Positions 62,803 through 64,000 of a stretch of DNA of 64,000 nt are shown here, one piece after another. The stretch is from Planctomycetia bacterium. Lineage in GTDB: Bacteria; Planctomycetota; Planctomycetia; Pirellulales; JACPPG01. The position numbers and the translations under genes were made by a program. The stretch's first letter is position 1, and each line of letters starts with the position of its first letter. The stretch lies in contig JACPPG010000030.1 in NCBI GenBank assembly GCA_016191115.1, positions 92,423 to 156,422 of the forward strand, given 5' to 3'. The notes beneath the pieces were generated by a model. That model worked only from the letters and a program-made list of their open reading frames with translations, had not been told where the DNA came from and ran no database searches.

Positions 62803-63882
62803 ATGACATTCGACCCGCACGCCTACGAGCTACCGCGCTTTCGCCCGCACCCACTGGTGCGCGGCGGACATGCGCAGACGTTGGCGGGCGTGTTCTTCCC
62901 TGGCCAGCTTGCCGCATACCGTGCGCGGACGCACCGCGTGCCGCTAGCGGACGGCGACCAGATCGTTGTGCATGACGATTGCCCCGACCGGTGGCAGCCG
63001 GCGGACCCCGTGGCTCTCTTGATGCACGGACTGGGCGGGTGCCACCAGAGCGTTTACATGCGGCGCGTGGCCGAGAAGCTGTCGCATCGCGGCGTGCGGG
63101 CCTTTCGCATGGATCTGCGCGGGTGCGGCGCCGGCGTCGAGCTCGCGCGGCTGCCGTACCACAGCGGACGGTCGGATGACGCCGCGGCCGTCCTGGGGTT
63201 TCTGGCCGCACTGTGCCCCGGCTCGCCGGTCGCGCTCGTGGGATTCTCGCTAGGCGGTAACATCGCGCTCAAGCTGGTGGGCGAGTGCGGCGCTGAACCG
63301 CCCGGTCACCTGCGGAGCGTCGTCACCGTCTGCCCGCCGGTCGACCTGGCCGCCAGCTCGCGTCGGATCGGCCAGGGCACGAGTCGCGTCTACGACCGGT
63401 ACTTCGCCGAATTGTTGCGGCGGCAGCTTGAGAATCGCGAGCGACGAGCACCGCACGCGAAAACCGTGGGGTTCGATCGCCGGCCCCGGCGGCTGCGCGA
63501 GATCGACGATTGGTTCACCGCGCCGGTATGCGGGTTCGGCACGGCCGACAACTACTACCACCAGTGCAGCTCGGCACGGTTCGTCGCCGACATCCGCTTG
63601 CCGGCGCTGGTAGTGGCCGCGGCCGACGACCCACTGGTGCCCGTCGCGGCCCTACGCGCCGCGGCATGGTCCGCTTCGACCGTCCTGCACGTGACGGGCC
63701 ACGGCGGCCACCTGGGGTTCATCGGCGCTCGCTCGGCCGACCCCGATCGCCGCTGGATGGATTGGCGCATCGTCGACTGGGTCATGGCGACCACATCAAG
63801 CACACGCGAAGCTCACCACGGAGGCACGGAGAAGTATGATAAAATGTCTAAATCAAATGTCTGTAACTCTTTAGCCGTGTGA
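62803..63882 (+). CDS. YheT-type alpha/beta hydrolase with repeat-derived tail
   Basis: A 359-residue protein with RPHPLVRGGHAQTLAGVFF as in YheT/ABHD1-like hydrolases. LLMHGLGGCHQSVYMRR gives the oxyanion hole, LVGFSLGGNIALKL the nucleophile Ser, ADDPLVP an Asp, and TGHGGHLGFIG the His. ATG 62803 (MTFDPHAYEL) is the family start. The final ~28 residues (HHGGTEKYDKMSKSNVCNSL) are read from dispersed repeat DNA, so the true end was probably lost and replaced. Function: esterase or hydrolase, unknown substrate. Confidence 0.8.
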   Translation: MTFDPHAYELPRFRPHPLVRGGHAQTLAGVFFPGQLAAYRARTHRVPLADGDQIVVHDDCPDRWQPADPVALLMHGLGGCHQSVYMRRVAEKLSHRGVRAFRMDLRGCGAGVELARLPYHSGRSDDAAAVLGFLAALCPGSPVALVGFSLGGNIALKLVGECGAEPPGHLRSVVTVCPPVDLAASSRRIGQGTSRVYDRYFAELLRRQLENRERRAPHAKTVGFDRRPRRLREIDDWFTAPVCGFGTADNYYHQCSSARFVADIRLPALVVAAADDPLVPVAALRAAAWSASTVLHVTGHGGHLGFIGARSADPDRRWMDWRIVDWVMATTSSTREAHHGGTEKYDKMSKSNVCNSLAV

Positions 63883-63939
63883 AGTTGATCTTGGTGAAAT
63901 TGGGCTGGTGTTTTATGACGATGGGCATTGATCAGTGGC

Positions 63940-64000
63940 ATGGATGCCGAACGCATGTCTGTCGCTACGTTGCCGGATTTGGGACCGCGGCTGACCGCCG
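63940..64000 (+). CDS. Possible start of a gene cut by the window edge
   Basis: ATG 63940 reads MDAERMSVATLPDLGPRLTA and stays open to the end. It has no obvious ribosome-binding site and is too short to assign to a family. Confidence 0.25.
   Translation, partial: MDAERMSVATLPDLGPRLTA

Overview
The window is GC-rich, mostly single-copy bacterial chromosome whose gene content points to a planctomycete of the Pirellulales type. The markers are a DUF1559 pseudopilin-like protein, a cluster of PEP-CTERM proteins with dockerin-like tails, a sulfatase, proline- and charge-rich secreted or membrane proteins, and lipid A/LPS core genes. This taxonomic call is inference from gene families; no rRNA gene is present.

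Layout. 0-9 kb: a secreted beta-helix protein, a condensation-type acyltransferase whose 3' end is lost in a mobile repeat, an alpha/beta hydrolase, a broken PEBP gene, a DUF434 protein, a sulfatase, a DUF4126 membrane protein and an internally deleted flavoprotein disulfide reductase, then tRNA-Cys. 10-15.6 kb: a co-directional run of FAD monooxygenase, Asp-box (sialidase-like) protein, SDR and GH2 glycosidase. 15.6-24 kb: small secreted proteins, a YkgJ-type protein, a cysteine desulfurase-like enzyme, a broken endonuclease-like gene, a PAS/GAF histidine kinase and purE. 24-28 kb: aldolase-class II, enoyl-CoA hydratase-like and acyl-CoA synthetase genes in one orientation. 28-34 kb: a GldA / GldF-GldG fusion / DUF4340 ABC module. 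34-45 kb: nadB, the DUF1559 protein, a lipoprotein, a phosphodiester glycosidase and five PEP-CTERM genes on the minus strand. 45-49 kb: a 1482-residue membrane protein with a very long low-complexity tail. 49-55 kb: a UxaA-family dehydratase, a VapBC-like pair with a nonsense-mutated toxin, an isocitrate dehydrogenase-family gene, and a DNA methyltransferase with the stump of its restriction enzyme. 55-60 kb: lpxK, a waaF-like heptosyltransferase, an InaA/RfaP-like kinase and a GT4 glycosyltransferase. 60-64 kb: a BON-domain protein, an MMPL/RND exporter and a YheT-type hydrolase.

The most striking structure is a family of five ~152-157 bp palindromic mobile repeats. They have CAGGGCCRTTC terminal inverted repeats, and four copies carry exact 10-bp target-site duplications. 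A second family (two copies, one with a 10-bp duplication) shares the CAG termini. Several genes next to these elements are truncated, frameshifted, or have reading frames that run through the element. Many other intergenic gaps hold different palindromic sequences. No CRISPR array, rRNA, transposase gene or phage was seen.
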